Source: Glacieibacterium arshaanense (GTDB taxonomy: Bacteria > Pseudomonadota > Alphaproteobacteria > Sphingomonadales > Sphingomonadaceae). Taken from it: a stretch of DNA of 64,000 nt. The stretch is from the NCBI RefSeq assembly GCF_004681125.1, contig NZ_SIHO01000001.1, forward strand, positions 755,149 through 819,148, given 5' to 3'. A program made the translations under genes and the position numbers. Below, piece after piece: positions 43,618-52,671 of the stretch (its first letter is position 1; each line of letters begins with the position of its first letter). Under the pieces are notes generated by a model. That model did not search any database. It saw only the letters and a program-made list of their open reading frames with translations, and had not been told where the DNA came from.

Positions 43618-44244
43618 CTTTCCGATACTAAACTGCCCGACATGCTTGCCACGCGCATTGCGGTAATGGTGCTTCATCAATGCGAGGTCGGCCTCATAGT
43701 CGCCGCTGGGGAACAGCGCGCCGCTGACGACGCAGGTGCGCGTCGGATAGTCAGGGACGGTGAGCACGATCGGCACCTTGGCGAGCCGGGCGATCTGGTA
43801 GAAGCCCGATTTCCATTCGGGGTTGAGGCTGCGCGTGCCTTCAGGCGCAATCGCCAGGATCATCGCGTCGGTCGCCGCGAACGCTGCAACCATGGAACTG
43901 ACCATGTCGTTGTGCTTGCTGCGATCGATGGGGATACAGCCGGCCCAGAGCAACAGCCCGCCGAACGGCCAGCGTACAAGGCTTTGCTTGGCCATCCAGC
44001 GCAATCGCACGCGGTAATAGAACGCCACCGCGAGCATGTTGACGGCGTCCCAGTTCGACGTGTGCGGTGCCGCCAGCATCACCGCCTTGGGATAGTTCGG
44101 CCAGTCGCCGAAACACTTCCAGCCGGTCAGTTTGAGATAAGCGAGGCAGACCCAGCGGAACATTTCAAACGCCAGCCCGCGGTAGGGGGCCGGGAGCGCC
44201 GTGTTCGTATCGAAATTGACGTGCCAACCCTGTTTTTCGGTCAT
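43597..44244 (-). CDS. Lysophospholipid acyltransferase family protein (PlsC-like)
   Basis: The product has 215 residues. Motif I is APHTSNWD, motif II the WMAKQSLVRWPFGGLLLW region, and motif III APEGTRS, as in acyl-CoA/ACP-dependent glycerophospholipid acyltransferases; the HTSNWD form replaces the usual HxxxxD spacing but keeps His and Asp four residues apart. It would act at the membrane face. The ATG at 44244 is the first codon before conserved sequence; the longer frame to 45120 is antisense/overlap with the next gene. Its C-terminal ASGGQA is encoded by the repeat. Confidence 0.88.
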   Translation of the reverse strand: MTEKQGWHVNFDTNTALPAPYRGLAFEMFRWVCLAYLKLTGWKCFGDWPNYPKAVMLAAPHTSNWDAVNMLAVAFYYRVRLRWMAKQSLVRWPFGGLLLWAGCIPIDRSKHNDMVSSMVAAFAATDAMILAIAPEGTRSLNPEWKSGFYQIARLAKVPIVLTVPDYPTRTCVVSGALFPSGDYEADLALMKHHYRNARGKHVGQFSIGKASGGQA

Positions 44245-44336
44245 AGACGGCGCTGGCTCCCCCGTGTCGCGCTTTGCGCTGACACCGAAAACTAGCGCGC
44301 CGCGAGCGCAAAGCAAGCGGCATGCTGTCGCGCCGG

Positions 44337-45506
44337 CTAGGCGGCGTGGCGGTCCTTGTGGTGGCTGGTCACAGGGGTGTGCTGCCATGGCAGCCGGCGC
44401 GGCGGCAGGCGCCCGGCGTTGAACCATGCCGCGAGCGTCGGCGCGGTGCGCGCCAGCACCGTCGCGCCGACGATGCCGATGCCGAGTGCCAGCACCGGCT
44501 GGGCAAAGAAATACAGGGGATACAGCGGGTTGCCGATATTTCCGACCAGCGCCCGGCCGATGGGACTGAGCAGCGCGAAGGTGATCGCATGGCTGCAGAA
44601 CACCATGAAAATGAACGGTTCGATGGCGCGCAGTCGTGGGCCCAGGCGCGTGTCGGCGAGCGCCAGTGCCGCACACCAGAACAGATATGCCACAGTGAAA
44701 CGCCGTACCATCATGGTCGCCACTTCGATCGTCGTGGTCGCGCTGGACGTCGTCAGCGCCGCAGGCCCCCAGACGGTCGCGGCGGCCAGCACCAGCGCCA
44801 TCACAATCGCCCACGGCCGGATGATGCCGTGACCGACGTCGATGCGGTGCACGCGCAGCGCGATGCCGCAGCCGAAGAACAACAGGATCATCGGCCGGAT
44901 CAGCAGCACGCCGGTCAGGTCGAGCGCGACATTTGTCGCCAGCACCGCGAGCACCAGCAGCGTCAGCACGCGGCCACGCTGCAGCAGCACCAGCAGCAAC
45001 GGCGAAAGCACGATGCAGACGAACAGGTCGCGCAGGAACGCTACCGGCGCATTGACCGACGGTTGCTGCAGCGCCAGCAGCATATTGACCCAGGTCGCCG
45101 CATCGCGTGGAAGCGGCCACGGCGTCGGGTCAAGGCTGCGCCCTGCCACCAGCACCGCGACCATGGCGAGGTTCCACAGGAACAGCGGCACCAGCAGCGT
45201 GCGGACGCGGTGGCTGATCAGATGGCCCCAGCGATGGGTGCCACCACTTGCCAGCAGATAACCCGAAACGATGCTGAGCAGCGGCACCGACGAACGGCCA
45301 AGGACATCGACCATCAGCTTGAAAACGAGCTGGAACGTCGGGGTGACGACACCGGTCAGGCTGGCGCCATGGCTCGAAGGCCAGGTGTGCACGAACATCA
45401 CACAGAAAATGCAGATGACGCGCGCCACCGCGATGCCGCGCGACACGGGGCCGGGCACCCTTTTTGACGCCAGCGAAGTGGCATTACGGGATTGTTGATC
45501 GGGCAA
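44337..45506 (-). CDS. Acyltransferase family 3 membrane protein
   Basis: The product has 389 residues with about ten membrane helices, as in Acyl_transf_3 (OafA/NodX-like) enzymes that O-acylate sugars or lipids. The N-terminal helix has VICIFCVMFVHTW, matching the conserved helix-1 histidine, and SVPLLSIVSGYLLA holds the FxxSGYL-like loop. The start is uncertain: TTG at 45506 gives a 25-residue basic N-terminus, and a GTG 16 codons later is possible. It is followed by the PlsC-like gene, 92 bases apart. Confidence 0.82.
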   Translation of the reverse strand: MPDQQSRNATSLASKRVPGPVSRGIAVARVICIFCVMFVHTWPSSHGASLTGVVTPTFQLVFKLMVDVLGRSSVPLLSIVSGYLLASGGTHRWGHLISHRVRTLLVPLFLWNLAMVAVLVAGRSLDPTPWPLPRDAATWVNMLLALQQPSVNAPVAFLRDLFVCIVLSPLLLVLLQRGRVLTLLVLAVLATNVALDLTGVLLIRPMILLFFGCGIALRVHRIDVGHGIIRPWAIVMALVLAAATVWGPAALTTSSATTTIEVATMMVRRFTVAYLFWCAALALADTRLGPRLRAIEPFIFMVFCSHAITFALLSPIGRALVGNIGNPLYPLYFFAQPVLALGIGIVGATVLARTAPTLAAWFNAGRLPPRRLPWQHTPVTSHHKDRHAA

Positions 45507-45829
45507 TGGCTTGAATATGTTGCGCTGGCAGCCTGATGACCGTGGCCGCCTGAGCGGCTGCAGCGACGGGCTTGCGAGACGATCCCTTTGTATGGACGCA
45601 TTAGTCTGCGCCCGGTGATTGACGATCCCGCCTGTCGGCTTGGCCGTGCTACCGGGCCGCGTACTTCAGGGCAGGCATTGCCTTACGCTTTCGGGGGCAA
45701 GCCCAACCCCCTAAGCGAACGAGCAACTGACATGTTCCATTGATATTGTAAATAATTGAGCGAAGTGTGCACTGTCGGGTGTGCACGCCGTCGCATCGCG
45801 TGGCCGGGTGAACCGGCCGGTTCGAACAG
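45507..45829. other. Intergenic region between the acyltransferase and gatB
   Basis: No convincing gene is seen in these 323 bases. The middle has an AT-rich run (ATTGATATTGTAAATAATTG near 45740) that may hold a promoter. GAACCGGCCGGTTC at 45810-45823 is a perfect 14-bp palindrome just past the gatB stop and could aid termination, but no T-run follows. Confidence 0.5.
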
Positions 45830-47326
45830 TCAGACCAGTGCCTTGAGCAACAGTTCGTTGACCACCGCCGGATTGGCCTTGCCACCCATCGCGCGCATCG
45901 TCTGGCCGACGAAGAAGCCGAACAGCTTGTCCTTGCCGCCCTTGAAGTCGGCAACCTTGTCGGGGTTGGCCGCGAGGATTTCGGCAATGGCGGTTTCGAT
46001 GGCGCCGGTGTCGGTGACCTGTTTGAGACCGCGTTCCTCGACGATCTTGCCCGCCGGGTCGCCAGTCTCGAGCATGATTTCGAACACCTGCTTGGCGAGC
46101 GGGCCCGACAGCGTGCCGTCGGCGGTCAGCACCAGCAGTTCGGCGGCAGCCGCCGGCGAAACCGGTGAATCGCTGATGTCGCGGCCGAGCTTCTTCAACG
46201 CGCCGAACAGGTCCGAGGTGACGAAGTTCGATGCGGCGCGGCCGATTTCGGCGGCGGGCTTGCCGGTAGCTAGCACCAGCGCCTCGAAATAGTTGGCCGG
46301 TTCCTTTTCGGCGGTCAGCACGTCGGCATTGTAATCGCTTAAGCCCAGTTCGCGGACGAAGCGCGCGCGCTTGGCGTCGGGCAGTTCAGGCAGGCTTTCA
46401 AGGCACTCGGCGATGAAGTCTTCGCTGAGTTCGACGGGCAGCAGGTCGGGGTCGGGGAAGTAGCGATAGTCGTGTGCGTCTTCCTTCGAGCGCATCGACC
46501 GCGTCTCGCCCTTATCGGGGTCGAACAGCCGGGTTTCCTGGACGACTTCGCCGCCGGCTTCGATGATATCGACCTGGCGGCGCGCTTCATATTCGATCGC
46601 CGCCATGACGAAGCGCACCGAGTTGACGTTCTTGATTTCGGCGCGCGTGCCAAAGCCTTCGCCCGGCCGGCGCACCGACACGTTGACGTCGGCGCGCATC
46701 GAGCCTTCTTCCATGTTGCCGTCGCAGCTGCCGACATAGCGCAGCAGCGAGCGCAGCTTCTTGACGTACGCCCCGGCCTCGGCCGGCGAGCGCAGGTCGG
46801 GCTTCGAGACGATTTCCATCAGCGCGCAGCCCGAGCGGTTCAGATCGACGTAGCTCATCGTCGGCGACTGGTCGTGGATCGATTTGCCGGCGTCCTGCTC
46901 AAGGTGGATGCGTTCGATGCCGACGCGCTTGGGCGCTTCGCCTTCGGGTTCGATGGCGAGCGTGCCTTCACCGACGATCGGGTGGTAGAGCTGGCTGATC
47001 TGGTAGCCCTGCGGCAGATCGGCGTAGAAGTAGTTCTTGCGGTCGAAGCGCGACCAGCGATGGATTTCGGCACCAAGCGCGAGGCCCGTCCGCACCGCCT
47101 GTCGCACGCACTCGCCGTTGAGGACCGGCAGCATGCCCGGCATCGCCGCATCGACGAGGCTGACCTGCGCGTTGGGCTCGGCACCAAAGCTCGCGGCGGC
47201 GCCTGAAAACAGTTTAGAGTTGGCAGTTACCTGCGCGTGGACTTCGAGCCCGACGACGATTTCGAAATCGCCGGTCGCGCCGTGCACGCGGTAGCTGCTG
47301 TGGCTTCCATCATCGGTGTAGGTCAT
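45830..47326 (-). CDS. gatB: Asp-tRNA(Asn)/Glu-tRNA(Gln) amidotransferase subunit B
   Basis: The product has 498 residues. [41 protein letters not shown] and [20 protein letters not shown] are GatB signatures. The C-terminal YqeY-like tail ends with IRLALKALV-type sequence ([13 protein letters not shown]). It binds and phosphorylates the mischarged tRNA for amidation. ATG 47326 is preferred over the in-frame GTG at 47347. Unusually it is separated from gatA by two cell-envelope genes. Confidence 0.97.
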   Translation of the reverse strand: MTYTDDGSHSSYRVHGATGDFEIVVGLEVHAQVTANSKLFSGAAASFGAEPNAQVSLVDAAMPGMLPVLNGECVRQAVRTGLALGAEIHRWSRFDRKNYFYADLPQGYQISQLYHPIVGEGTLAIEPEGEAPKRVGIERIHLEQDAGKSIHDQSPTMSYVDLNRSGCALMEIVSKPDLRSPAEAGAYVKKLRSLLRYVGSCDGNMEEGSMRADVNVSVRRPGEGFGTRAEIKNVNSVRFVMAAIEYEARRQVDIIEAGGEVVQETRLFDPDKGETRSMRSKEDAHDYRYFPDPDLLPVELSEDFIAECLESLPELPDAKRARFVRELGLSDYNADVLTAEKEPANYFEALVLATGKPAAEIGRAASNFVTSDLFGALKKLGRDISDSPVSPAAAAELLVLTADGTLSGPLAKQVFEIMLETGDPAGKIVEERGLKQVTDTGAIETAIAEILAANPDKVADFKGGKDKLFGFFVGQTMRAMGGKANPAVVNELLLKALV

Positions 47327-47371
47327 GGCGTTTCTTTGCTGCGACACGGCGCGTTTTGCAAGCGCTTGCGG

Positions 47372-48352
47372 TCAGTCGCGACGCTCTGTCTCGGTACCAG
47401 TGCCAGCGTCGCCGATGCGTTCGCGCACCAAATACAGCGGGCGCGCCTTCACCTCGGCGAAGATGCGCGCGATATATTCGCCCTGCACGCCCATGCCGAT
47501 CAGGATGATGCTGTTGAAGGTCAGCATGACGACCATCAGCGACGCGTAGCCCGGCACATCGACGCCGCTGACCAGCGTCCGCCCGACGATGAACGCGGTA
47601 TAGGCGAATGCCAGAAACGCCCCGGCAAAGCCGAGATAGGTCCAGATCTTCAGCGGAAAGGTCGAAAACGACACGATGCCGTCGAGCGCCAGATTGTACA
47701 GCTGCACCGGGCGGAACTTGGTCTGCCCGTGCGCGCGCCGCGGCCGCACATAATTCACCGTCGCAGTCTTGAACCCGACATGCGCGAAAATGCCCTTCAT
47801 GAAGCGCTCGCGCTCGCCGTAGCTGCGCAACGCTTCGACGACGCGCGCGTCGATCAGCCGGAAATCGCCGACATTGCGCGGGATCGGCGTATCACCAAGC
47901 CGCGCCAGCATCGCGTAGAACATGTTGGCGGTGACCCGCTTCAACCGCGTGTCGCTGTCGCGGTTTTCGCGGCGTGCCAGCACGACCTCGGCGCCCTCGC
48001 GCCAGCGCGCGACCATTTCGGGGATGACTTCGGGCGGGTCCTGCAGATCGACATCCATCGGGATGACGGCGCGGCCGCGTGCATGGTCGAGCCCGGCGCT
48101 GAGCGCGCTTTCCTTGCCGAAGTTACGCGAGAAATCGATCGCGACGATGCGCGGGTCGCGGCCATGTGCGGCGCGGATCTCGGCGATGGTGGCGTCGCGG
48201 CTGCCGTCATTGACGAACAGGATTTCCCAGTCGCGCGTGATGCTGTCGAGCACCGGCGCCAGTGCCGCAACGAACGGCGCGATGCTGTCCTGTTCATTAT
48301 ACACCGGCACCAATATGGTCAGCTCGGGGTGCTGCGCGGTGCCGGCGGTCAT
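47372..48352 (-). CDS. Glycosyltransferase family 2, polyprenyl-phosphate type (GtrB-like)
   Basis: The product has 326 residues. The GT2 domain has LVPVYNEQDSIAPF, MDVDLQDPPEVIPEM (DxD) and DFRLIDARVVEAL, as in undecaprenyl-phosphate glycosyltransferases of the GtrB/DPM1 type. Two C-terminal membrane helices (residues ~230-300) place it in the membrane. It would load a sugar on undecaprenyl phosphate for flipping by the GtrA protein encoded just upstream. I take the ATG at 48352; a TTG at 48358 overlaps the gtrA stop. Confidence 0.92.
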   Translation of the reverse strand: MTAGTAQHPELTILVPVYNEQDSIAPFVAALAPVLDSITRDWEILFVNDGSRDATIAEIRAAHGRDPRIVAIDFSRNFGKESALSAGLDHARGRAVIPMDVDLQDPPEVIPEMVARWREGAEVVLARRENRDSDTRLKRVTANMFYAMLARLGDTPIPRNVGDFRLIDARVVEALRSYGERERFMKGIFAHVGFKTATVNYVRPRRAHGQTKFRPVQLYNLALDGIVSFSTFPLKIWTYLGFAGAFLAFAYTAFIVGRTLVSGVDVPGYASLMVVMLTFNSIILIGMGVQGEYIARIFAEVKARPLYLVRERIGDAGTGTETERRD

Positions 48353-48354
48353 CG

Positions 48355-48759
48355 TCAAGCCTTGCCTTTGCTGCGGAACACGAACCAGCGGTACAGAATG
48401 AAGCTCACCGGGATGACCAGCATCGTCGCGCCGACGGTAGCCAACGGTAACGGTAGCCAGTTGTCAAGCAGCACCACTGCGCGGCCGAACAGTGCCGCGC
48501 ACAACAAATTGACGACGATGAAGCCCAGCACCTGCGGCGCCACCGCGCCCTGGCCGGCGTGGGTGAACGTCCAGTAGCGGCTGAGCAGGAAGCCCTGGAT
48601 GGCGCCGATAACATAGGCGCTGCGGCCCGCCACCTCGACATCGATGCCGAGCTTGGCATGGAGCAGCCACATCGCCACATAGGTCGTCGCGGTGTTGGCG
48701 AGGCCGACGACGGCGAAGCGCCCGAATTGCAACGCAAAGGCCCGCCGCGCCTGCGGCAT
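48355..48759 (-). CDS. GtrA family protein (putative polyprenyl-sugar flippase)
   Basis: The product has 134 residues with four membrane helices. QFGRFAVVGLANTATTYVAMWLL at the N-terminus (given here in two parts: QFGRFAVVGL and ANTATTYVAM) is the GtrA signature; SRYWTFTH and FILYRWFVF follow. GtrA proteins are thought to flip undecaprenyl-linked sugars. The ATG at 48759 lies 25 bases after the gatA stop. It pairs with the GT2 gene downstream. Confidence 0.9.
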   Translation of the reverse strand: MPQARRAFALQFGRFAVVGLANTATTYVAMWLLHAKLGIDVEVAGRSAYVIGAIQGFLLSRYWTFTHAGQGAVAPQVLGFIVVNLLCAALFGRAVVLLDNWLPLPLATVGATMLVIPVSFILYRWFVFRSKGKA

Positions 48760-48784
48760 GGTCAGCGAACCTGCCGCAGCATGG

Positions 48785-50260
48785 TTACCACCATTTCGAC
48801 GGGGCGGCACTGAACCCGGCGGCACGTTCGATGGCGTAGCCGGCGTTGAGCACGCCGACTTCGTCGAGCGCGCGGCCGATCAGCTGCAACCCGAGCGGCA
48901 ACCCCGTCGGCGACAGCCCGGCGGGCACCGACATCGCCGGCAGTCCGGCGAGCGAGGACGGCACGGTGAAGACGTCGTTGAGGTACATCTCGAGCGGGTC
49001 GGCCTTGTCGCCGAACGCGAACGCCGCGCTCGGCGCCGTCGGCGTCAGTAGCACGTCGCACTTTTCGAAAGCTTCGGTGAAGTCGCGCGAAATCAGCGTC
49101 CGGACCTTCTGTGCCTGCGTGTAGTAGGCGTCGTAAAAGCCCGCCGACAGCACATAGGTGCCGATCATGATGCGGCGCTTGACCTCGGCGCCGAAGCCCG
49201 CAGCGCGCGTGGCTGAGTACATTTCCGCGAGGCTGGCGCCGTCGGGGGTGACGCGCAGCCCGTAGCGCACGCCGTCATAACGCGCGAGGTTCGACGAGGC
49301 TTCGGCAGGCGCGACGATGTAATAGGTCGGCAGCGCGTATTTCGTGTGCGGCAGCGACACATCGACGATGGTGGCGCCGGCATCTTTCAGCCACGCCAGC
49401 CCCTGCGTCCACAGCGCGTCGATGGTCGGATCGAGGCCTTCGAGGCGGTATTCCTTCGGCACACCGACGCGCACGCCGCGCAGGTCGCCGGTCAACGCCG
49501 CCTCGAAATCGGGGACGGGCAGGTTGAGCGAGGTCGAATCCTTCGGGTCATAGCCCGACATGGACTTGAGCAGGATGGCGCAGTCGCGGACGTCGCGCGC
49601 CATCGGCCCCGCCTGGTCGAGCGACGAGGCGAATGCCACCACGCCCCAACGCGAGCAGCGGCCATAGGTCGGCTTGATGCCGGCGATGCCGACGAACGCC
49701 GCCGGCTGGCGGATCGAGCCGCCGGTGTCGGTGCCCGTCGCACCCGCGACGAGCCGCGCCGAAACCGCTGCCGCCGAGCCGCCCGACGAGCCGCCGGGCA
49801 CAAGCTGACGGTTCGAGCCTTCGGCGCGCCACGGCGAAATGACATTGCCGAACGCACTGGTTTCGTTCGATGATCCCATCGCGAACTGGTCAAGGTTGAG
49901 CTTGCCGAGCATCACCGCACCATCGGCAAACAGCTGCGACGTCACGGTGGATTCGTACTGCGGCACAAAGCCTTCGAGGATTTTCGACGCCGCGGTCGTC
50001 TGCACGCCCTGCGTCGCGAACAGATCCTTGATGCCGAGCGGGATGCCCGTCAGCGGCTTGGCCTCGCCCTTGGCCAGCGCCGCATCGGCAGCCGTCGCTC
50101 CGGCGCGCGCATGGTCGGGGGTTTCGACGATGAAGGCGTTGAGCGCCCGCGCGCTTTCGACCGCAGCGATGTGGCTGTCGGTGAGCTCTACGGCCGAAAA
50201 TGACTTGGCGCGCAGCCCGTCGCGCATCGCGCCGATGGTCAGGTTGGTCAGTTCGGTCAC
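48785..50260 (-). CDS. gatA: Asp-tRNA(Asn)/Glu-tRNA(Gln) amidotransferase subunit A
   Basis: The product has 491 residues. The amidase signature includes [10 protein letters not shown] (catalytic Lys), [13 protein letters not shown] with the cis-Ser, and [14 protein letters not shown] with the nucleophilic Ser. It releases ammonia from glutamine for GatB. The GTG start at 50260 shares its first base with the gatC stop codon, which fixes it; a longer frame to 50599 is antisense to nothing useful and overlaps gatC. Confidence 0.97.
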   Translation of the reverse strand: MTELTNLTIGAMRDGLRAKSFSAVELTDSHIAAVESARALNAFIVETPDHARAGATAADAALAKGEAKPLTGIPLGIKDLFATQGVQTTAASKILEGFVPQYESTVTSQLFADGAVMLGKLNLDQFAMGSSNETSAFGNVISPWRAEGSNRQLVPGGSSGGSAAAVSARLVAGATGTDTGGSIRQPAAFVGIAGIKPTYGRCSRWGVVAFASSLDQAGPMARDVRDCAILLKSMSGYDPKDSTSLNLPVPDFEAALTGDLRGVRVGVPKEYRLEGLDPTIDALWTQGLAWLKDAGATIVDVSLPHTKYALPTYYIVAPAEASSNLARYDGVRYGLRVTPDGASLAEMYSATRAAGFGAEVKRRIMIGTYVLSAGFYDAYYTQAQKVRTLISRDFTEAFEKCDVLLTPTAPSAAFAFGDKADPLEMYLNDVFTVPSSLAGLPAMSVPAGLSPTGLPLGLQLIGRALDEVGVLNAGYAIERAAGFSAAPSKWW

Positions 50261-50547
50261 TATTCGATCACCTTCGGCACGGCAAAAAAGCCGAATTCGG
50301 CCTGCGGGGCGTTGGCCAGCACCTTGTCGCGGACGCCGCCATCGGTGACGACATCGGCGCGCCACGCCAGATGGTTGGGGATGACCGCGGTCATCGGCGC
50401 CACGCCGCTGGTATCGACTTCGCCAAGTTGCTCGATCCAGCCGAGGATGCTGCTGAGCTCGCCGGCGAGCACATCGACATCGCTTTCGGCGATATCGATC
50501 CGCGCCAGCCGGGCGATCTTTCTGACGGTTGCGGAGTCTACGGACAT
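50260..50547 (-). CDS. gatC: Asp-tRNA(Asn)/Glu-tRNA(Gln) amidotransferase subunit C
   Basis: The product has 95 residues. [18 protein letters not shown] and [16 protein letters not shown] are the standard GatC helices, and the end [16 protein letters not shown] matches the family tail. It stabilises the GatA-GatB complex. The ATG at 50547 is the normal start; the frame further upstream is not conserved. It heads the run gatC-gatA-gtrA-GT2-gatB. Confidence 0.96.
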   Translation of the reverse strand: MSVDSATVRKIARLARIDIAESDVDVLAGELSSILGWIEQLGEVDTSGVAPMTAVIPNHLAWRADVVTDGGVRDKVLANAPQAEFGFFAVPKVIE

Positions 50548-50613
50548 GAAACCTCTGGCGGTTAAGATTGCGGAGCCGGTAGCATGGCAATGGACGCACC
50601 TCAAGCCGCGCGC

Positions 50614-50641
50614 TTGACGCGTTGCCGCACGGCGCTAGGCT
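50614..50641 (+). promoter_or_regulatory. Leaderless-type promoter of the MetX-like gene
   Basis: TTGACG (50614-50619) and TAGGCT (50636-50641) are 16 nt apart. The ATG at 50648 begins six bases after the -10 box; no ribosome-binding site is present. Confidence 0.55.
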
Positions 50642-50647
50642 CGCCCG

Positions 50648-51730
50648 ATGAACATCCCATCACGCACGCGGCTTGCCGCCTTCGCCCTTATCGCCGCCAC
50701 CTTGGCCGCACCCGCTTCGTCCGCCGAATGGCCGGTCAAACCCGGCGACTTCACCGTCCGCGATTTCAGCTTCGGCAGCGGCGAGAAACTGCCCGAACTG
50801 CGCCAACACTACATTACGCTCGGCACCCCGCACCGGGGCAAGGACGGCCAAATCGACAACGCCGTGATGGTGCTCCACGGTACCGGCGGGACGGGCGCGC
50901 AATTCCTGCGGCCGCAGTTCGCAGACGAACTCTACGGCCCCGGGCAGCCGCTTGATATCACCAAATATTTCATCATCCTTCCCGACGCCATCGGCCATGG
51001 CGGATCGTCGAAACCCAGCGACGGGCTGCGGATGAATTTCCCCAAATACGACTATGCCGACATGGTCGCCGCGCAGCACCGGCTGCTCACCGAACACTTC
51101 GGCATCAAGCGGCTGCGGCTGCTGATGGGCACGTCGATGGGCTGCATGATGGATTTCGTCTGGGGCACGACATACCCCGGCGTCGCCAGGGCGATCATGC
51201 CGACCGCCTGCCTGCCCGTCGAACTGGCGGGCCGCAATCGCATGTGGCGGATGATGAGCATCGACGCGATCAAGGCCGATCCGGTCTGGGCAAATGGCAC
51301 CTATACCACGCAGCCGGTCATGGGGTTGCGCACCGCCTCGTCGCTGTCGCTGATTGCCGGTTCAGCGCCGGTGCGCCAGCAAGCCGACTACCCAACACGC
51401 GCCGCGGCCGAAAAGGCGCTCGAAGGCCAGGTCGAAGCCAGTATCGCTGCGTCGGACGCCAATGACGTGATCTACCGCCTCGATGCCTCGCGCAACTACA
51501 ACCCGGCGCCGCTGCTCGGCCGTATCACCGTCCCTGTCACCTGGATCAACAGCGCCGACGACTTCATCAACCCACCCGGCCTCGACATCGCCCCGCGCGA
51601 AGCCGCCAAGATGCCCAATGCCAAGTTCATCCTGATCCCCGAAACCGCCGAAGGCCGCGGCCACAGCACGCACACTTGGGCGAAGTTCTGGAAGGCGGAT
51701 CTGGTCGAGTTGCTGAAAAGGTCAGAATAA
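50648..51730 (+). CDS. Secreted alpha/beta hydrolase related to homoserine O-acetyltransferase
   Basis: The product has 360 residues. Residues 1-26 form a signal peptide ending ASSAE. The fold is MetX-like: [26 protein letters not shown], and the nucleophile elbow GTSMGCMMD, with a late GHSTHTW histidine. True MetX enzymes are cytosolic, so an exported member is more likely an esterase or acylase. Substrate unknown. It is convergent with the ATLF-like gene, with repeat copy D in between. Confidence 0.83.
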   Translation: MNIPSRTRLAAFALIAATLAAPASSAEWPVKPGDFTVRDFSFGSGEKLPELRQHYITLGTPHRGKDGQIDNAVMVLHGTGGTGAQFLRPQFADELYGPGQPLDITKYFIILPDAIGHGGSSKPSDGLRMNFPKYDYADMVAAQHRLLTEHFGIKRLRLLMGTSMGCMMDFVWGTTYPGVARAIMPTACLPVELAGRNRMWRMMSIDAIKADPVWANGTYTTQPVMGLRTASSLSLIAGSAPVRQQADYPTRAAAEKALEGQVEASIAASDANDVIYRLDASRNYNPAPLLGRITVPVTWINSADDFINPPGLDIAPREAAKMPNAKFILIPETAEGRGHSTHTWAKFWKADLVELLKRSE

Positions 51731-51732
51731 GG

Positions 51733-51802
51733 GCCTCCGGCGGGCAGGGGCTCGCCCCTACACTCATATAGGATGCAGGCCTCAGGCCTGCCCGCCGGAA
51801 GC
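51733..51802. repeat. Inverted-repeat element, copy D
   Basis: Arms 51733-51765 and 51771-51802 are separated by five bases. This is the most diverged copy: CACTC replaces CACCC, GGATGC replaces GGGTGC and GGAAGC replaces GGAGGC. Inner hairpins AGGGGCTCGCCCCT and AGGCCTCAGGCCT are intact. It lies between convergent genes, two bases from each stop. Confidence 0.9.
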
Positions 51803-51804
51803 TC

Positions 51805-52668
51805 TTAAAACGGCTTCACCACCATCGGTCCGCTCGGCGCCAGCGCCTGCGGCACAAGCCCCTGCGGCGCGCCGGTCAAATGACTGGCAATCTCGCCGTA
51901 ACGCGCCGAGCCCGGCTTGATCGTCACCAGCGCGTGGCCGATGGCGCCGTCACCGGCGTCGGCACGCAGGTTGAGTTCGATGCTGCCGTCATGGTGGACT
52001 TGCGCAGTGCCGACCGGTGTAGCGCGGCGCGATTTGATGCGGCGGCGTGGCGGGGCTTCTTCGATGGTTTCGGGCGCCAGTTGCAACTGGCCGGGGTCGA
52101 GCAGCGCCCAGAACTTTGCCAGTTGCGGCCAGGCGGCGGGCAGGGTGGTGTCGCGCCCAAAGGCGCGCGCGGCGCTTTCGGCATAGGTTTCCTGCAGTCC
52201 GGCGTCGCCCGCCTGTTGTTCGTAACTGCCAAGCTTGGCGAAATCGGCAGTGCGCGCGGCGACGAATTTGCTGGCACCAAGTAAACGATGATTCTTCAGG
52301 AAATCATGACCATGCATGGTTTCGTGGAGAAGCAGGTTGAACGAACCATGACCTTCACCGCGCACCGGCAAGCGCCTGCCGCCGGGCATGGGCAGCGTCG
52401 CGACCACGACCTGCTTGCGGTTGGGCAGATAGACACCGGGCACGATGTCCCAGGTCATCCCCGCCGGCCAGCCGCGCGGCTGCACGCCCTTGAGGTCCTT
52501 GGCATGATCGGTAATCGACCCGCGACAGACGATGATGCGCGCCCCCTTCATGCGCAGGAAGCTCAGCACTTGCGGCGGCAGTTGCGCGGCTGCCGGCCGC
52601 ACCGCCGCCAAATCGCTGGCATCGGCCGAGCCGCCGAGACCGAGCAACTTGTCGAGGTCCGTCGGCAT
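51805..52668 (-). CDS. Putative zinc metalloprotease, anthrax-lethal-factor-like domain
   Basis: The product has 287 residues and no signal peptide. LLLHETMHGHDF holds an HExxH motif (His115, Glu116, His119), and QETYAESAARAF about 45 residues later gives candidate third ligands (Glu160 or Glu164). The spacing and the HGHD ending resemble the catalytic domain of anthrax lethal factor and related bacterial metallopeptidases. The C-terminal ~90 residues (with PPRRRIKSRR) are not recognised. The family call is tentative; the metal site is seen directly. Confidence 0.55.
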   Translation of the reverse strand: MPTDLDKLLGLGGSADASDLAAVRPAAAQLPPQVLSFLRMKGARIIVCRGSITDHAKDLKGVQPRGWPAGMTWDIVPGVYLPNRKQVVVATLPMPGGRRLPVRGEGHGSFNLLLHETMHGHDFLKNHRLLGASKFVAARTADFAKLGSYEQQAGDAGLQETYAESAARAFGRDTTLPAAWPQLAKFWALLDPGQLQLAPETIEEAPPRRRIKSRRATPVGTAQVHHDGSIELNLRADAGDGAIGHALVTIKPGSARYGEIASHLTGAPQGLVPQALAPSGPMVVKPF

Positions 52669-52671
52669 GGC

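Noticed and set aside
43597..45120. Single 507-residue acyltransferase on the minus strand
   Set aside because: The first ~290 codons are an out-of-frame reading of the neighbouring acyltransferase 3 gene; the true PlsC-like protein starts at 44244.
45810..45823. Perfect palindrome GAACCGGCCGGTTC as a regulator site
   Set aside because: It lies just after the gatB stop, not before a gene, and short GC palindromes arise often by chance here.
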